Notes: generated from the sequence alone by a model not told the origin. A stretch of 40,439 nucleotides of DNA from Bacteroidota bacterium (GCA_029558435.1 JAKQEZ010000043.1:1-40439); one strand, 5' to 3'. Shown: positions 25,379 through 34,555, numbered from the stretch's first letter. Made by a program: numbers and translations.

Positions 25379-27232
25379 ATGTGTGGAATTGTAGCGTATA
25401 TCGGAAAAAAACAAGCGTATCCAATTATTGTTAATGGATTAAAACGCTTAGAATATCGTGGGTATGACAGTGCTGGTATTGCATTATTAAATGATGCCAA
25501 CGATTTGAATATTTACAAAATTAAAGGAAAAGTTGCGAATTTGGAAGAGTTTTCAAATGGCAAAGATATATCTGGTACAATAGGAATTGGGCACACACGT
25601 TGGGCTACTCATGGAGAACCAAACGACGTGAACGCACATCCTCATTATTCTGAAAACGAACATTTAGCGTTGATTCACAATGGAATTATTGAGAATTACG
25701 ACAAAATTAAAAGCAGCCTAGAAAGCAAAGGATACCATTTTAGAAGTGAAACCGATACAGAAGTGTTGGTGCATTTAATTGATGATATCCAAAAAAATGC
25801 CGATGTTTCATTTGCAGAATCAGTGCGTTTAGCATTGGAACAAGTGGTAGGAGCTTATGCAATAGTTGTGATTTCAAAAGACAATCCCAACCGTTTAATT
25901 GCTGCAAGAAAAAGTAGTCCACTTGTTGTTGGAATTGGTGAAGGCGGTGAGTTTTTCATGGCTTCGGATGCATCGCCAATTGTAGAGCACACAAAAAATG
26001 TGGTTTACTTAGACGATGAAGAAATTGCTATTTTGGACCGTTTTGAAGGCTTGAAAGTGTACAACATTCGTAGTAGTGAGCAAAAAAGTCCATACATCCA
26101 AGAATTGGAATTGCAATTAGAAGCATTGGAAAAAGGTGGCTATGAACACTTTATGCTCAAAGAAATTCACGAGCAACCTCGTTCTATCCGCGATTGCTTC
26201 CGTGGACGTTTAAGCGTTTCTGAAGGATATGTTGCTTTGGGCGGAATTAAAGATTACGAAAATAAATTAACCAATGCACCACGCATCATCATGGTGGCTT
26301 GTGGTACTTCTTGGCACGCATGCTTGGTTGGTGAATATTTAATAGAAGATTTGGCACGTATCAACGTGGAAGTGGAATATGCCAGTGAATTTAGATACCG
26401 TAACCCTATCATCAATGAAAACGATATTGTGATTGCTGTATCTCAATCGGGTGAAACTGCCGATACCTTGGCTGCATTGAAAATTGCTAAAGCAAAAGGC
26501 GCAACAACATTGGGTGTTTGCAACGTGGTAGGTTCATCTATCTCACGCGAAACAGATGCAGGTTCATACACCCACGCTGGACCAGAAATTGGGGTGGCTT
26601 CCACAAAAGCATTTACAGCACAAGTTACAGTGTTGACCTTAATGGCATTGCGTTTAGCCTATAAAAAAGGAACTATCAGTGAATCGTATTATAGAACCTT
26701 GTTGGCAGAAATGGAGTCTATTCCTGCTAAAGTTCAATCCATTCTTGATTCAACCGACCAATTAATCAAAGAAATTGCACATACTTATCACAATGCAACA
26801 AATGCGTTGTATTTGGGTAGAGGAAACAGTTTCCCAGTGGCGTTGGAAGGTGCTTTGAAATTGAAAGAAATTTCTTACATCCATGCTGAAGGATATCCGG
26901 CTGCTGAGATGAAACACGGACCAATTGCCTTGATTGATGAAGAAATGCCAGTGGTGGTAATTGCTACTCAAGGTCCATCTTATGAAAAAGTGGTTTCCAA
27001 CATTCAAGAGGTGAAAGCTCGTAAAGGAAAAGTGATTGCTATTGTTACAGAAGGTGATACGCAAGTGAAAGCCATTGCTGATCAAGTGATTGAAATTCCG
27101 TTGGTGGACGATCATTTTGTGCCGTTGTTGGCGACTATTCCACTGCAGTTGTTGTCGTATTACATTGCCATCATGCGTGGATGTAATGTGGATCAACCAC
27201 GAAACTTGGCAAAATCGGTTACGGTAGAATAA
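25379..27232 (+). CDS. glmS: glutamine--fructose-6-phosphate aminotransferase (isomerizing)
   Basis: It makes glucosamine-6-phosphate from fructose-6-phosphate and glutamine, the first step towards UDP-GlcNAc for peptidoglycan and lipopolysaccharide. The N-terminal glutaminase begins MCGIVAYIG, with Cys2 as nucleophile, and has GHTRWATHGEP. Two SIS isomerase domains follow (VACGTSWHA, VSQSGETADT; then LGRGNSFPVALEGALKLKE). The C-terminus PRNLAKSVTVE is the conserved tail. The 617-residue length is normal. It is tightly coupled to the DUF4270 gene and nine bases before the alkyltransferase-like gene. I see no glmS ribozyme upstream. Confidence 0.98.
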   Translation: MCGIVAYIGKKQAYPIIVNGLKRLEYRGYDSAGIALLNDANDLNIYKIKGKVANLEEFSNGKDISGTIGIGHTRWATHGEPNDVNAHPHYSENEHLALIHNGIIENYDKIKSSLESKGYHFRSETDTEVLVHLIDDIQKNADVSFAESVRLALEQVVGAYAIVVISKDNPNRLIAARKSSPLVVGIGEGGEFFMASDASPIVEHTKNVVYLDDEEIAILDRFEGLKVYNIRSSEQKSPYIQELELQLEALEKGGYEHFMLKEIHEQPRSIRDCFRGRLSVSEGYVALGGIKDYENKLTNAPRIIMVACGTSWHACLVGEYLIEDLARINVEVEYASEFRYRNPIINENDIVIAVSQSGETADTLAALKIAKAKGATTLGVCNVVGSSISRETDAGSYTHAGPEIGVASTKAFTAQVTVLTLMALRLAYKKGTISESYYRTLLAEMESIPAKVQSILDSTDQLIKEIAHTYHNATNALYLGRGNSFPVALEGALKLKEISYIHAEGYPAAEMKHGPIALIDEEMPVVVIATQGPSYEKVVSNIQEVKARKGKVIAIVTEGDTQVKAIADQVIEIPLVDDHFVPLLATIPLQLLSYYIAIMRGCNVDQPRNLAKSVTVE

Positions 27233-27241
27233 TAGCTTGGC

Positions 27242-27589
27242 ATGAACCTCAACGAACGTCATGCGGATTTCTTTGAGCGTGTTTTTGACATCGTACGTTT
27301 AATTCCCAAAGGAAGAGTTACGTCATACGGAGCAATTGCAAAAGCATTGGGCACACCTTCATCATCAAGAATGGTGGGCTGGGCTATGAATGCCTCGCAT
27401 ACACACCCGGGAGTTCCAGCGCATCGTGTAGTAAACAGAAACGGCTTGTTGACAGGAAAAATGCACTTCAATCCGCCAGAATTGATGGAACAACGTTTAC
27501 GTGAAGAAGGAATTGAAGTGGTAAACGATAAAATCATTCATTTTGACTCCTTATTTTGGGATCCTATAAAAGAATTGACAGGAGAATAA
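27242..27589 (+). CDS. alkyltransferase-like protein (MGMT family without the active Cys)
   Basis: A 115-residue protein matching the DNA-binding domain of O6-alkylguanine-DNA alkyltransferases: RVTSYGAIAKALG (helix-turn-helix), SSRMVGWAMN (arginine-finger region) and the active-site loop. That loop reads PAHRVVN instead of PCHRV, so Ala60 replaces the alkyl-accepting Cys. Such ATL proteins bind O6-alkylguanine without repairing it and hand the site to nucleotide excision repair. It is the last gene of the glmS operon, followed by a strong terminator. Confidence 0.92.
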   Translation: MNLNERHADFFERVFDIVRLIPKGRVTSYGAIAKALGTPSSSRMVGWAMNASHTHPGVPAHRVVNRNGLLTGKMHFNPPELMEQRLREEGIEVVNDKIIHFDSLFWDPIKELTGE

Positions 27590-27591
27590 AT

Positions 27592-27627
27592 AAAAAATGC
27601 GTTGACCAATCATCAACGCATTTTTTT
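27592..27627. terminator. bidirectional intrinsic terminator between the ATL gene and pheT
   Basis: A perfect 14-bp stem (27592-27605 with 27613-27626) encloses a 7-base loop, with GC-rich core ATGCGTTGA. T-runs of at least six bases follow in both directions, serving both convergent genes. Confidence 0.93.
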
Positions 27628-27645
27628 GTGTTATAGATTTTTGTT

Positions 27646-30075
27646 TTATCTTAATTCTGCTCCTAATTGCTCTTCCAATTGCTTGCGAATTTTATTCATA
27701 ACTGCATCCAATTGTGCATCTTGCAAGGTTTTTTCTGCATCTTGGAATACAAACGAAACAGCATAGGATTTTTTGCCTTCTGGTAAGTTTTTGCCTTCAT
27801 ACACATCAAACAAGCCCACTTGCTTCAATAAGTTTTTCTCCGCATTTTTAGCTATTGCTTCAATTGATGCAAAAGTTACAGCGTTATCCAATAGCAATGA
27901 GAAATCACGGCGAACAGCAAACGTTTTTGGTAATTCTTTGTATACTATTTTATTCATTTTCAACGCATTCAAAAGCGCATCCCAATCCAAATCGGCTACA
28001 AAAACATCGTTTTTAATATCAAAATGTTTTTTCAATTTTTGGGAAATCATTCCAATTTCACCAATTTTTGTTTTCAACAAACTCAATTGAACACCATCCA
28101 TTAAATCAGAATTTTCAAGCGCTTTTTCTTTTAAAAACTGTTCTAATCCCATGCGTTTCAATACAGCAATTACAATTCCTTTCAAACTATAAAAGCTGTG
28201 CGCTTCGGCATTATCGTTCCAGTTTTCTGCCAGTTTTTTACCCGTTACAGCAATCAATAAACGTTTGTTTTCAGTGTATTCGTTGTATTTGTGATAGACT
28301 TTTCCAAATTCAAATAAGCGCAAATTAGGATTTTGACGGTTTTGATTGTGTTCGATAACTTCCAATGCATTGAACAATAACGATTGACGCATCACATCCA
28401 AATCATTTGACAAGGGGTTGAGAATTGGAACGTTGTTTTCTGATTTTAAACGCTCACCCCCCAATTTCTCCACATACGCCGATTTGGTGAGTGAGTTATT
28501 CATCGTTTCACTGAACCCTTTTCCTACCAAAAATTCGCTAATTGTTGCTTGCACTTTTTCTATATCTGGTTTAGGGAAAACGCCCACCGACATGTTCATT
28601 TTTTCGGGTAATGGAATGTTGTTGAAACCATAAATACGCAATACTTCTTCAATCACATCGGCCTCTCGGGTAACATCCACACGGTAGTTAGGTACCACTA
28701 AAACAGCATCATCGTTGTTCACCGATTGAATGGTAATATCGAGATTTTTTAATATTTCATTGACTTTATCACGGGCTATTTCCGTCCCAATTAAACGGTT
28801 GCAATGCTCATAATTAAACGCCACTTCGCGTGTAGTTTCCATCGCTCCAACGCAGGTTTCATTCATTGCAACGGTTCCACCAGCTACTTCCAAAATCAAC
28901 GAAGCACATCTGCGCAACGCATATTCGGTGAGGGAAGGATCTACACCACGCTCAAAACGAAACGATGCATCGGTGTTTAAGCCATGTTCTTTGGCTGTTT
29001 TTCTTACAGAAACAGGATTAAAATAAGCCGATTCTATAAAAACAGCAATTGTATCATCTTTAACTCCAGAATCCAAACCACCATACACTCCGGCAATGCA
29101 CAGATTTTCTTTGCCGTTGGTAATCATTAAATTAGAAGCAGAAAGAGTGCGTTCTACACCGTCCAAGGTTACAAATTTATCTCCTGCATTTGCTGTTTTT
29201 ACTACAATTTGACCGCCTAATTTACGGCAATCAAATGCATGCAAAGGAGTTCCCAATTCACGCATCACATAGTTGGTAACATCCACAATATTGTTAATTG
29301 GCGATAAACCAACAGCTCTCAAACGTTTTTGCAACCATGCAGGTGAAGGTTTTACGGTTAAACCAGCAATGGTAATTCCCACATATTTAGGGCACAATTC
29401 GTTATTTTCTACCGAAATTTTTACAACTTCTGATTGGCTTTTTGGTGTTAAATCAGCCAATGCTGGCAAGGTCAACGATAAATTTGCTTGATGGTGCACA
29501 TTTTGGTAAGCAATGTAATCGCGCACAACGCCTATGTGTCCCATTGCATCTGCACGGTTAGGTGTTAACCCAATTTCTATGGTATAATCGTCTTCCAACT
29601 CAAAAACAGTTGCTGCTGGCGTTCCAACCTCTATGGCGTTATCCAACACTAAAATTCCATCGTGTCCTTTACCTAATCCCAGTTCATCTTCGGCACACAA
29701 CATACCGGCAGATTCTACCCCTCTAATTTTAGATAATTTAATTTTGAACGGTTCATCAGGAGTGGGATACAAGGTAGTTCCCACTGTTGCAACAACCACT
29801 TTCTGACCTTTAGCCACATTGGGAGCTCCACAAACAATTTGCAACAATTCGTCGGTACCAACATTTACTTTGGTTACTTTCAATTTATCGGCATCAGGAT
29901 GTTTTTCACATTCCATCACTTCACCAACTACCACACCTGCCAAACCACCTTTGATGGCTTCCATTTTCTCAACTCCTTCAACTTCTAAACCCGTGTCGGT
30001 TAGAATTTTGTCCAAATCGTTTGGAGTGGCATTAATTGTTGTGTATTGTTTCAACCAATTGTAAGATACTTTCAT
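27646..30075 (-). CDS. pheT: phenylalanyl-tRNA synthetase beta subunit
   Basis: It pairs with the alpha subunit (not in this window) to charge tRNA-Phe. The 809-residue protein has the whole bacterial layout: an N-terminal tRNA-binding (EMAP-like) domain at about 40-150 (VVGEVMECEKHPDADKLKV), the B3/B4 editing domain (GIRGVESAGMLCAEDELGLG lies just before it), B5 (about 410-480), the catalytic-like core, and a C-terminal anticodon-binding FDX-ACB domain (FAVRRDFSLLLDNAVTF). Its own -7 box (TAATTTTG, 30114-30121 on the minus strand) shows it is not in a pheST operon here. Confidence 0.98.
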   Translation of the reverse strand: MKVSYNWLKQYTTINATPNDLDKILTDTGLEVEGVEKMEAIKGGLAGVVVGEVMECEKHPDADKLKVTKVNVGTDELLQIVCGAPNVAKGQKVVVATVGTTLYPTPDEPFKIKLSKIRGVESAGMLCAEDELGLGKGHDGILVLDNAIEVGTPAATVFELEDDYTIEIGLTPNRADAMGHIGVVRDYIAYQNVHHQANLSLTLPALADLTPKSQSEVVKISVENNELCPKYVGITIAGLTVKPSPAWLQKRLRAVGLSPINNIVDVTNYVMRELGTPLHAFDCRKLGGQIVVKTANAGDKFVTLDGVERTLSASNLMITNGKENLCIAGVYGGLDSGVKDDTIAVFIESAYFNPVSVRKTAKEHGLNTDASFRFERGVDPSLTEYALRRCASLILEVAGGTVAMNETCVGAMETTREVAFNYEHCNRLIGTEIARDKVNEILKNLDITIQSVNNDDAVLVVPNYRVDVTREADVIEEVLRIYGFNNIPLPEKMNMSVGVFPKPDIEKVQATISEFLVGKGFSETMNNSLTKSAYVEKLGGERLKSENNVPILNPLSNDLDVMRQSLLFNALEVIEHNQNRQNPNLRLFEFGKVYHKYNEYTENKRLLIAVTGKKLAENWNDNAEAHSFYSLKGIVIAVLKRMGLEQFLKEKALENSDLMDGVQLSLLKTKIGEIGMISQKLKKHFDIKNDVFVADLDWDALLNALKMNKIVYKELPKTFAVRRDFSLLLDNAVTFASIEAIAKNAEKNLLKQVGLFDVYEGKNLPEGKKSYAVSFVFQDAEKTLQDAQLDAVMNKIRKQLEEQLGAELR

Positions 30076-30113
30076 TGTTGTTCAAATGTTGTGTTTATAT
30101 TTGTTCAAAGCTA

Positions 30114-30121
30114 CAAAATTA
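30114..30121 (-). promoter_or_regulatory. -7 promoter box of pheT
   Basis: TAATTTTG on the minus strand matches TAnnTTTG, 38 bases upstream of the ATG. No -33 TTG at ideal spacing is evident. Confidence 0.5.
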
Positions 30122-30173
30122 CGATAAATTGGCAATTAGAAAACAGATAAGACTATAAGTCGCATTTTAACTT

Positions 30174-30181
30174 TATATTTG
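30174..30181 (+). promoter_or_regulatory. -7 promoter box of the methyltransferase gene
   Basis: TATATTTG matches TAnnTTTG. It overlaps two in-frame non-ATG codons, so the start is placed at ATG 30197, 15 bases downstream. Confidence 0.55.
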
Positions 30182-30196
30182 TGCAAAATCACGAAA

Positions 30197-30964
30197 ATGA
30201 AAAAACTATATAAATTTTTGCTTCGCAAGTTACCACGTCCGTTATTAATTCGTTTGAGCTATCCGTTCAAATTGATTGCTCCCTTATTATACAAAGGAAA
30301 TAATGTAGAATGTCCGGTTTGCGAAAGAAGTTATTCTAAGTTTTTAGCTTACGGCACTATGAATCGTGATAACGTATTGTGTCCCGGTGATTTAACGTTG
30401 GAGCGCCACCGTTTAATGTGGTTGTATTTACGCGATTTTTCCAACTTTTTTACAGCGCCGCATTTAAAAGTATTGCACATTGCGCCAGAACAATGTTTTC
30501 ATAAAAAATTCAAGCAACAAAAAAACTTGGATTATTTAACCGCCGATTTAGTGTCGCCCATTGCTGATATGCATTTTGACTTGCATAAAATTCCGTTAGA
30601 AGACAATCAATTTGATGTTGTGTTTTGCAATCATGTGATGGAACATGTTGACGATCCGATTCAATGCATGAGTGAATTGTATCGCGTTATGAAACCAGGA
30701 GGATGGGCTATCATGCAAGTGCCTCAAGATATTGCAAGAGCAACAACTTTAGAGGATAAAAACATCACTTCAGAAGCCGATAGAGAAAAATACTATTGGC
30801 AAAAAGACCATTTGCGCTTGTTTGGTATGGATTATCCCAACTGGTTAGAAAAAGTGGGGTTCCACACCGAAATTTTCGACAAGGATAAAAATATTGGCAA
30901 AGACAAAATGGAACGTTACCGATTAATGGAAAAAGAGATTTTCTATATTTTCCACAAAGATTAA
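30197..30964 (+). CDS. SAM-dependent methyltransferase with an N-terminal Cys-containing module
   Basis: A 255-residue class I methyltransferase. The SAM-binding region starts at LKVLHIAPEQCF, and FDVVFCNHVMEHVDDP, then LYRVMKPGGWAIMQVPQ, are the Methyltransf_11 motifs. Before it, residues about 35-65 hold CPVCERSYSKF followed later by LCPGD, which may form a small metal-binding knuckle. The substrate is unknown. The stop overlaps the convergent antiporter stop by four bases. Confidence 0.87.
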   Translation: MKKLYKFLLRKLPRPLLIRLSYPFKLIAPLLYKGNNVECPVCERSYSKFLAYGTMNRDNVLCPGDLTLERHRLMWLYLRDFSNFFTAPHLKVLHIAPEQCFHKKFKQQKNLDYLTADLVSPIADMHFDLHKIPLEDNQFDVVFCNHVMEHVDDPIQCMSELYRVMKPGGWAIMQVPQDIARATTLEDKNITSEADREKYYWQKDHLRLFGMDYPNWLEKVGFHTEIFDKDKNIGKDKMERYRLMEKEIFYIFHKD

Positions 30965-33180
30965 TCGACGTATTTCTGAATTAAATTAGGATCACCTACA
31001 ATCCAAACAATATCTCCTGGCATCAACATCCAATTGGATTCTGGATTAAGATAACGTTCTCCATCACGTTCAATACCCACAACCAATCCGTGTGTTTTTT
31101 CTTTTAACCCAGAACTGCGAATAGTTTTTCCAATATTGGGTGAATCTTTTCTGACTGTTAGTGCATGCAAAATCACATTTGGTGCTTCTTGTATTTTTGA
31201 GCTATGCAAAGATCGTGGAACAATGATTAATTCCATTTCTGCCAATTGCTCATCCGTTCCAATTAACCCTAATTCATCATACGGATAGATAATTTCATTA
31301 GCTTTTGGAATGCGAATACAATGCTCGCCACGCATGATCGAAGCAACGTTGACACCTACTTTTTCACGCCATTGCAACTCGCTCAATTTTTTTCCAATTA
31401 TAGGTGAATTAGCAGGTACTTTAATCACCACAATGTGAGAATCCCACGGAGCCATTTTTGCTACATTTTCTGCCTGATTGTCTTTTACATTCAAATTGGT
31501 TTTAAAACGGTCTTCGAAATAATTATAGAATCGTTGTACTTTTTTTCTAAAAACAACCAAGAAAAATAAGATAATGATAACGCTGGAAACAGTGACAGTA
31601 TTTGAAAAATAGGCGCGCAACATAAATGAAATAAAGAACACAGCCAACGCAACTTTAAACAAGCTAACCATGTAAACGAGCGCACGGTATTTTTCTTGAG
31701 CCAACAATCTGCTTCTTAATTCTGATTTAAAATTTCTTGCAATTATTGCCCATAAAAAAGGTGACATTGCAACCAAAGTAATCAAAGAAGCAATGATTCT
31801 TGTTGTTAAATTTTCTCCAAATTGTTCAAAGAATATAGGTGCCAAATAACGCGAAAAGGCAAAAATAATGGTGATTAAAATAACCGAATAAATCAAAGAA
31901 TTGGTAATAGACACTTTAACCAATTGATGCCAATCTTTTGTTGCATTTGCCGATTGTGCATTGATGGTGTAATTGTTCAATCGTGTCATTACACGCTCAG
32001 GCAACTTGCGTTCTACCCAACTTATAACTTTTGGTGAGGCTTTAATCATGTAGGGTGTTGTCAGCGTTGTAATGGCTGAAACGGTTACAGCAATTGGATA
32101 AAGAAAATCACTGATGACACCAAGTGACAAACCTAAAGTGGCAATAATGAACGAAAACTCACCAATTTGCGCCATACTCATCCCTGTTTGAATGGATGTT
32201 TTTAGTGGTTGTCCAGATAAAAATGCTCCTGTTGATGTTATTAAACTATTGATAAATAAAATAACAAAAACGAGAATAACAATAGGGACGATGTATTCAA
32301 CAATCATGTTGGGGTCAATCAACATCCCAACCGATACAAAGAATATTGCTCCAAATAAATCTTTTAGTGGACTCACTAAGTGTTCAATTTTTTCACGCTG
32401 CTTGGTCTCTGCCAAAATAGAACCCATGATAAAAGCACCCAATTCTTTTGAAAAACCAGCATTTACAGCAAAAATCACCATGATGAAACAAAGAGCGATT
32501 GACACGACCAACAATGTTTCATCATTCATTAATTTTTTTGTTTTCTTAAGTATTGTGGGAATAAAAAAGATACCCGAAACAAACCACAAAACTAAAAAGA
32601 ATACCAATTTTAGTACCGACCAAAGAATGGATGCATCTCCCGCTGAGCCTGATCCTGTGGCGATGGTAGAAAGTAATACCATTAATAAAATTGCAAGTAA
32701 GTCTTCTACAATGAGTGTTCCGAGGACTACACCAACAAATTTTTCAGTTTTTATTCCGAGTTCATCAAAAGTCCGAATAATAATAATGGTTGAGGATAAA
32801 GATAACATTCCGCCGAGGAATAAGCTATCCATGGTATTCCATCCCAAAAGGGTTCCCACCATAAAACCAACAAAGCCGATTCCAGTAATCTCAACCAATG
32901 CCGTGACTGAAGCTGTGCCTCCCACTTGCGTTAATTTCTTGAAACTAAATTCTAATCCTAAACTAAACAAGAGAAAAATAACACCAATTTGCGACCAAAT
33001 TTCAATGTTTTTAATATCAGTAATGGTTGGGAAGTGGTGAAAATTGGGACTCACCAGAAAACCTGCAAGGATATAACCGAGTACTAAGGGTTGTTTTAAT
33101 TTTTTAAATAAAAGCGTAACTACACCTCCAGCAGTTAGTATGATTGTTAAATCAATGATTAAGTTGGGTAAATGACTCAC
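30961..33180 (-). CDS. Kef/CPA2-type cation:proton antiporter with two TrkA-C domains
   Basis: A 739-residue membrane protein that probably exchanges K+ or Na+ for H+. Residues 1-390 are a Na_H_exchanger domain with about 12 membrane segments (QPLVLGYILAGFLVSP, LFSLGLEFSFKKL, FFVSVGMLIDP). A second hydrophobic block (about 425-555) is unusual for Kef proteins. Residues about 580-655 and 660-739 are two TrkA-C (RCK C-terminal) domains of the kind that bind nucleotide or second-messenger ligands. There is no NAD-binding TrkA-N domain. The start is GTG, behind a -7 box. An upstream hairpin unit (33206-33384) could regulate it. Confidence 0.9.
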   Translation of the reverse strand: MSHLPNLIIDLTIILTAGGVVTLLFKKLKQPLVLGYILAGFLVSPNFHHFPTITDIKNIEIWSQIGVIFLLFSLGLEFSFKKLTQVGGTASVTALVEITGIGFVGFMVGTLLGWNTMDSLFLGGMLSLSSTIIIIRTFDELGIKTEKFVGVVLGTLIVEDLLAILLMVLLSTIATGSGSAGDASILWSVLKLVFFLVLWFVSGIFFIPTILKKTKKLMNDETLLVVSIALCFIMVIFAVNAGFSKELGAFIMGSILAETKQREKIEHLVSPLKDLFGAIFFVSVGMLIDPNMIVEYIVPIVILVFVILFINSLITSTGAFLSGQPLKTSIQTGMSMAQIGEFSFIIATLGLSLGVISDFLYPIAVTVSAITTLTTPYMIKASPKVISWVERKLPERVMTRLNNYTINAQSANATKDWHQLVKVSITNSLIYSVILITIIFAFSRYLAPIFFEQFGENLTTRIIASLITLVAMSPFLWAIIARNFKSELRSRLLAQEKYRALVYMVSLFKVALAVFFISFMLRAYFSNTVTVSSVIIILFFLVVFRKKVQRFYNYFEDRFKTNLNVKDNQAENVAKMAPWDSHIVVIKVPANSPIIGKKLSELQWREKVGVNVASIMRGEHCIRIPKANEIIYPYDELGLIGTDEQLAEMELIIVPRSLHSSKIQEAPNVILHALTVRKDSPNIGKTIRSSGLKEKTHGLVVGIERDGERYLNPESNWMLMPGDIVWIVGDPNLIQKYVD

Positions 33181-33196
33181 TTATATGTAATTTTTA

Positions 33197-33204
33197 CAAA
33201 AATA
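33197..33204 (-). promoter_or_regulatory. -7 promoter box of the antiporter gene
   Basis: TATTTTTG on the minus strand matches TAnnTTTG, 16 bases upstream of the GTG start. It overlaps the tail of the upstream terminator-like hairpin unit. Confidence 0.5.
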
Positions 33205-33205
33205 G

Positions 33206-33372
33206 TAAAAAAAAATAAAATGCGAAAGGGGAAGACTTACGTCCTCCCCTTCACATTAACCTAAACTACTACTACTTATGAAAACTAACTCTTACTACTA
33301 CTAATTTAACCTATTCAAACATTGTGCCAAACACATTTTGTTTTTTCGGTGGATTATCATTTCTGATATCTT
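33206..33372 (-). ncRNA. candidate small RNA (about 160 nt) or regulatory leader of the antiporter gene
   Basis: In the 351-base gap between the bestrophin and antiporter genes the minus strand has its own unit. A promoter (33377-33408) is followed by a hairpin CAAAATGTG...CACAATGTTTG (33316-33340), then an unstructured U/purine-rich stretch with AGTAGTAGT twice and AGGTTAA twice. It ends with an 11-bp terminator stem carrying a GTAA tetraloop (33226-33251) and T-rich sequence. The only ORF inside is 19 codons, without recognisable features. The hairpin lies between this promoter and the antiporter start, so it may be a stable RNA or an attenuating leader. I do not recognise a known Rfam family. 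Confidence 0.6.
33226..33251 (-). terminator. terminator-like hairpin with GNRA tetraloop
   Basis: On the minus strand AAGGGGAGGAC and GTCTTCCCCTT pair over 11 bp (one G-U) around GTAA. Three Ts, CGCA, then a long T-rich run follow. It ends the candidate small RNA and lies just upstream of the antiporter promoter box. Confidence 0.75.
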
Positions 33373-33376
33373 ATTA

Positions 33377-33408
33377 CAAATTTAAGCTATTTCATCGAAT
33401 ATTCCAAA
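33377..33408 (-). promoter_or_regulatory. canonical promoter of the candidate small RNA
   Basis: On the minus strand TTTG (33405-33408) and TAAATTTG (33377-33384) are separated by 20 bases, the best -33/-7 pair in this intergenic region. No annotated gene starts directly after it. Confidence 0.7.
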
Positions 33409-33531
33409 AAAAACTGTTTAAAAATTAATAGGCATTCTTGAAAAGCTAACAGAAATAAATGAACTTTTATACAAAAACGATAAATTGTATGGAATATTGT
33501 GTAAAGAGTAAATTAAATTATTGTTTTTCAA

Positions 33532-34401
33532 TTAATTTAAAAGTTCATGTACACTTTTTTTGATGTTCATTGCAATCACATCGGTTGGTAAGTCGTTATC
33601 ATCACCTCCAAATGGATCTTCAATTTCTTCTGCAATGATTTCAATACTCATAAGAATGTAAAAGATAAAAGTGGCTATTGCAGAGGCTACATACCCTAAA
33701 AGAGGCACCAATGCAATTGGAATGGTAACAACATAAATTAAGATGAATTTTTTCAAGAACATGCTATAAGAATAGGGGATGGGTGTTTTTTTAATACGTT
33801 CACACGCCCCACAAATTTCCATCAACGTTTTTAATTGTTTGTCTAAAACCAAAAAGTCAATTTCAGAAATTTGTTGTATTGCTTTTAATTCGTATATTTT
33901 TTGGTAAATCATTTTTACAATATGCGCGGGCACGTGTTCTTTTGATTTCAATTCCTGCAATTCTTCGGCTGTTAGATCTAATTCCGACCAATTATTGACA
34001 CCATTTTGTAGATGCGTTTTTAATGCAAAAGCAAAATTGGGCAACATGCGATTGTAGAAATTGTGTTCATCTTTGTCTTTTATTAAGTGTGATAATTTTA
34101 TTGCAATATTGCGTGACTCGTTGATTAATTCGCCCCATTTTCGTCGACCTTCCCACCATCGGTCATAAGCTGTATTGGTTCTAAAAACTAAAAGCATCGA
34201 AATAACAAAACCTATTAAAGTGTATATTGTCATTAGGTTTTTTAAATAGGCAACGTCTTTCAAATAGTTTATTTCTATATAAGCAATTAGCGTTGTGAAA
34301 ACTGCCATGGAAATAATTGGAATAAGCAAAATGCGTGTAGTATCGCTTTTTCGAAAGGAAAAAACTAGTTTCAACCAACTTTTTGGATTGTATGTAATCA
34401 T
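33532..34401 (-). CDS. bestrophin-family channel protein
   Basis: A 289-residue UPF0187/bestrophin homologue, an inner-membrane pentameric ion channel in characterised bacterial relatives (cation-selective in one studied case, anion-selective in animals). The N-terminal membrane hairpin (residues about 24-62), the signature FRTNTAYDRWWEGRRKWG (74-91) and the C-terminal FGGDDNDLP match the family. Two further hydrophobic segments lie near 215-255. A -7 box (TATTTTTG, 34415-34422 minus strand) is 13 bases upstream. The ion carried cannot be told from sequence. Confidence 0.93.
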   Translation of the reverse strand: MITYNPKSWLKLVFSFRKSDTTRILLIPIISMAVFTTLIAYIEINYLKDVAYLKNLMTIYTLIGFVISMLLVFRTNTAYDRWWEGRRKWGELINESRNIAIKLSHLIKDKDEHNFYNRMLPNFAFALKTHLQNGVNNWSELDLTAEELQELKSKEHVPAHIVKMIYQKIYELKAIQQISEIDFLVLDKQLKTLMEICGACERIKKTPIPYSYSMFLKKFILIYVVTIPIALVPLLGYVASAIATFIFYILMSIEIIAEEIEDPFGGDDNDLPTDVIAMNIKKSVHELLN

Positions 34402-34555
34402 AAATTGTTTTTTGCAAAAATATTTTTCTTCGCTTGAAAGAAAAAATACTTAACAAAAATTATGCTTCATCCACACGTACAAAAATTATAAAAGTTCTTC
34501 ATTTGGTTCTAACAACAAAAACTATTGTATTTTCAAAAAAGTAGACTGAATACAT

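Noticed and set aside
26762..27262. 166-codon open frame on the minus strand within glmS
   Set aside because: Antisense to the conserved second isomerase domain of GlmS; His/Phe-rich translation without recognisable features.
32192..33040. 282-codon open frame on the plus strand opposite the antiporter gene
   Set aside because: It is fully antisense to a clear membrane-protein gene; its Lys/Thr/Pro-rich translation has no domain pattern and is a by-product of the antiporter codon usage.
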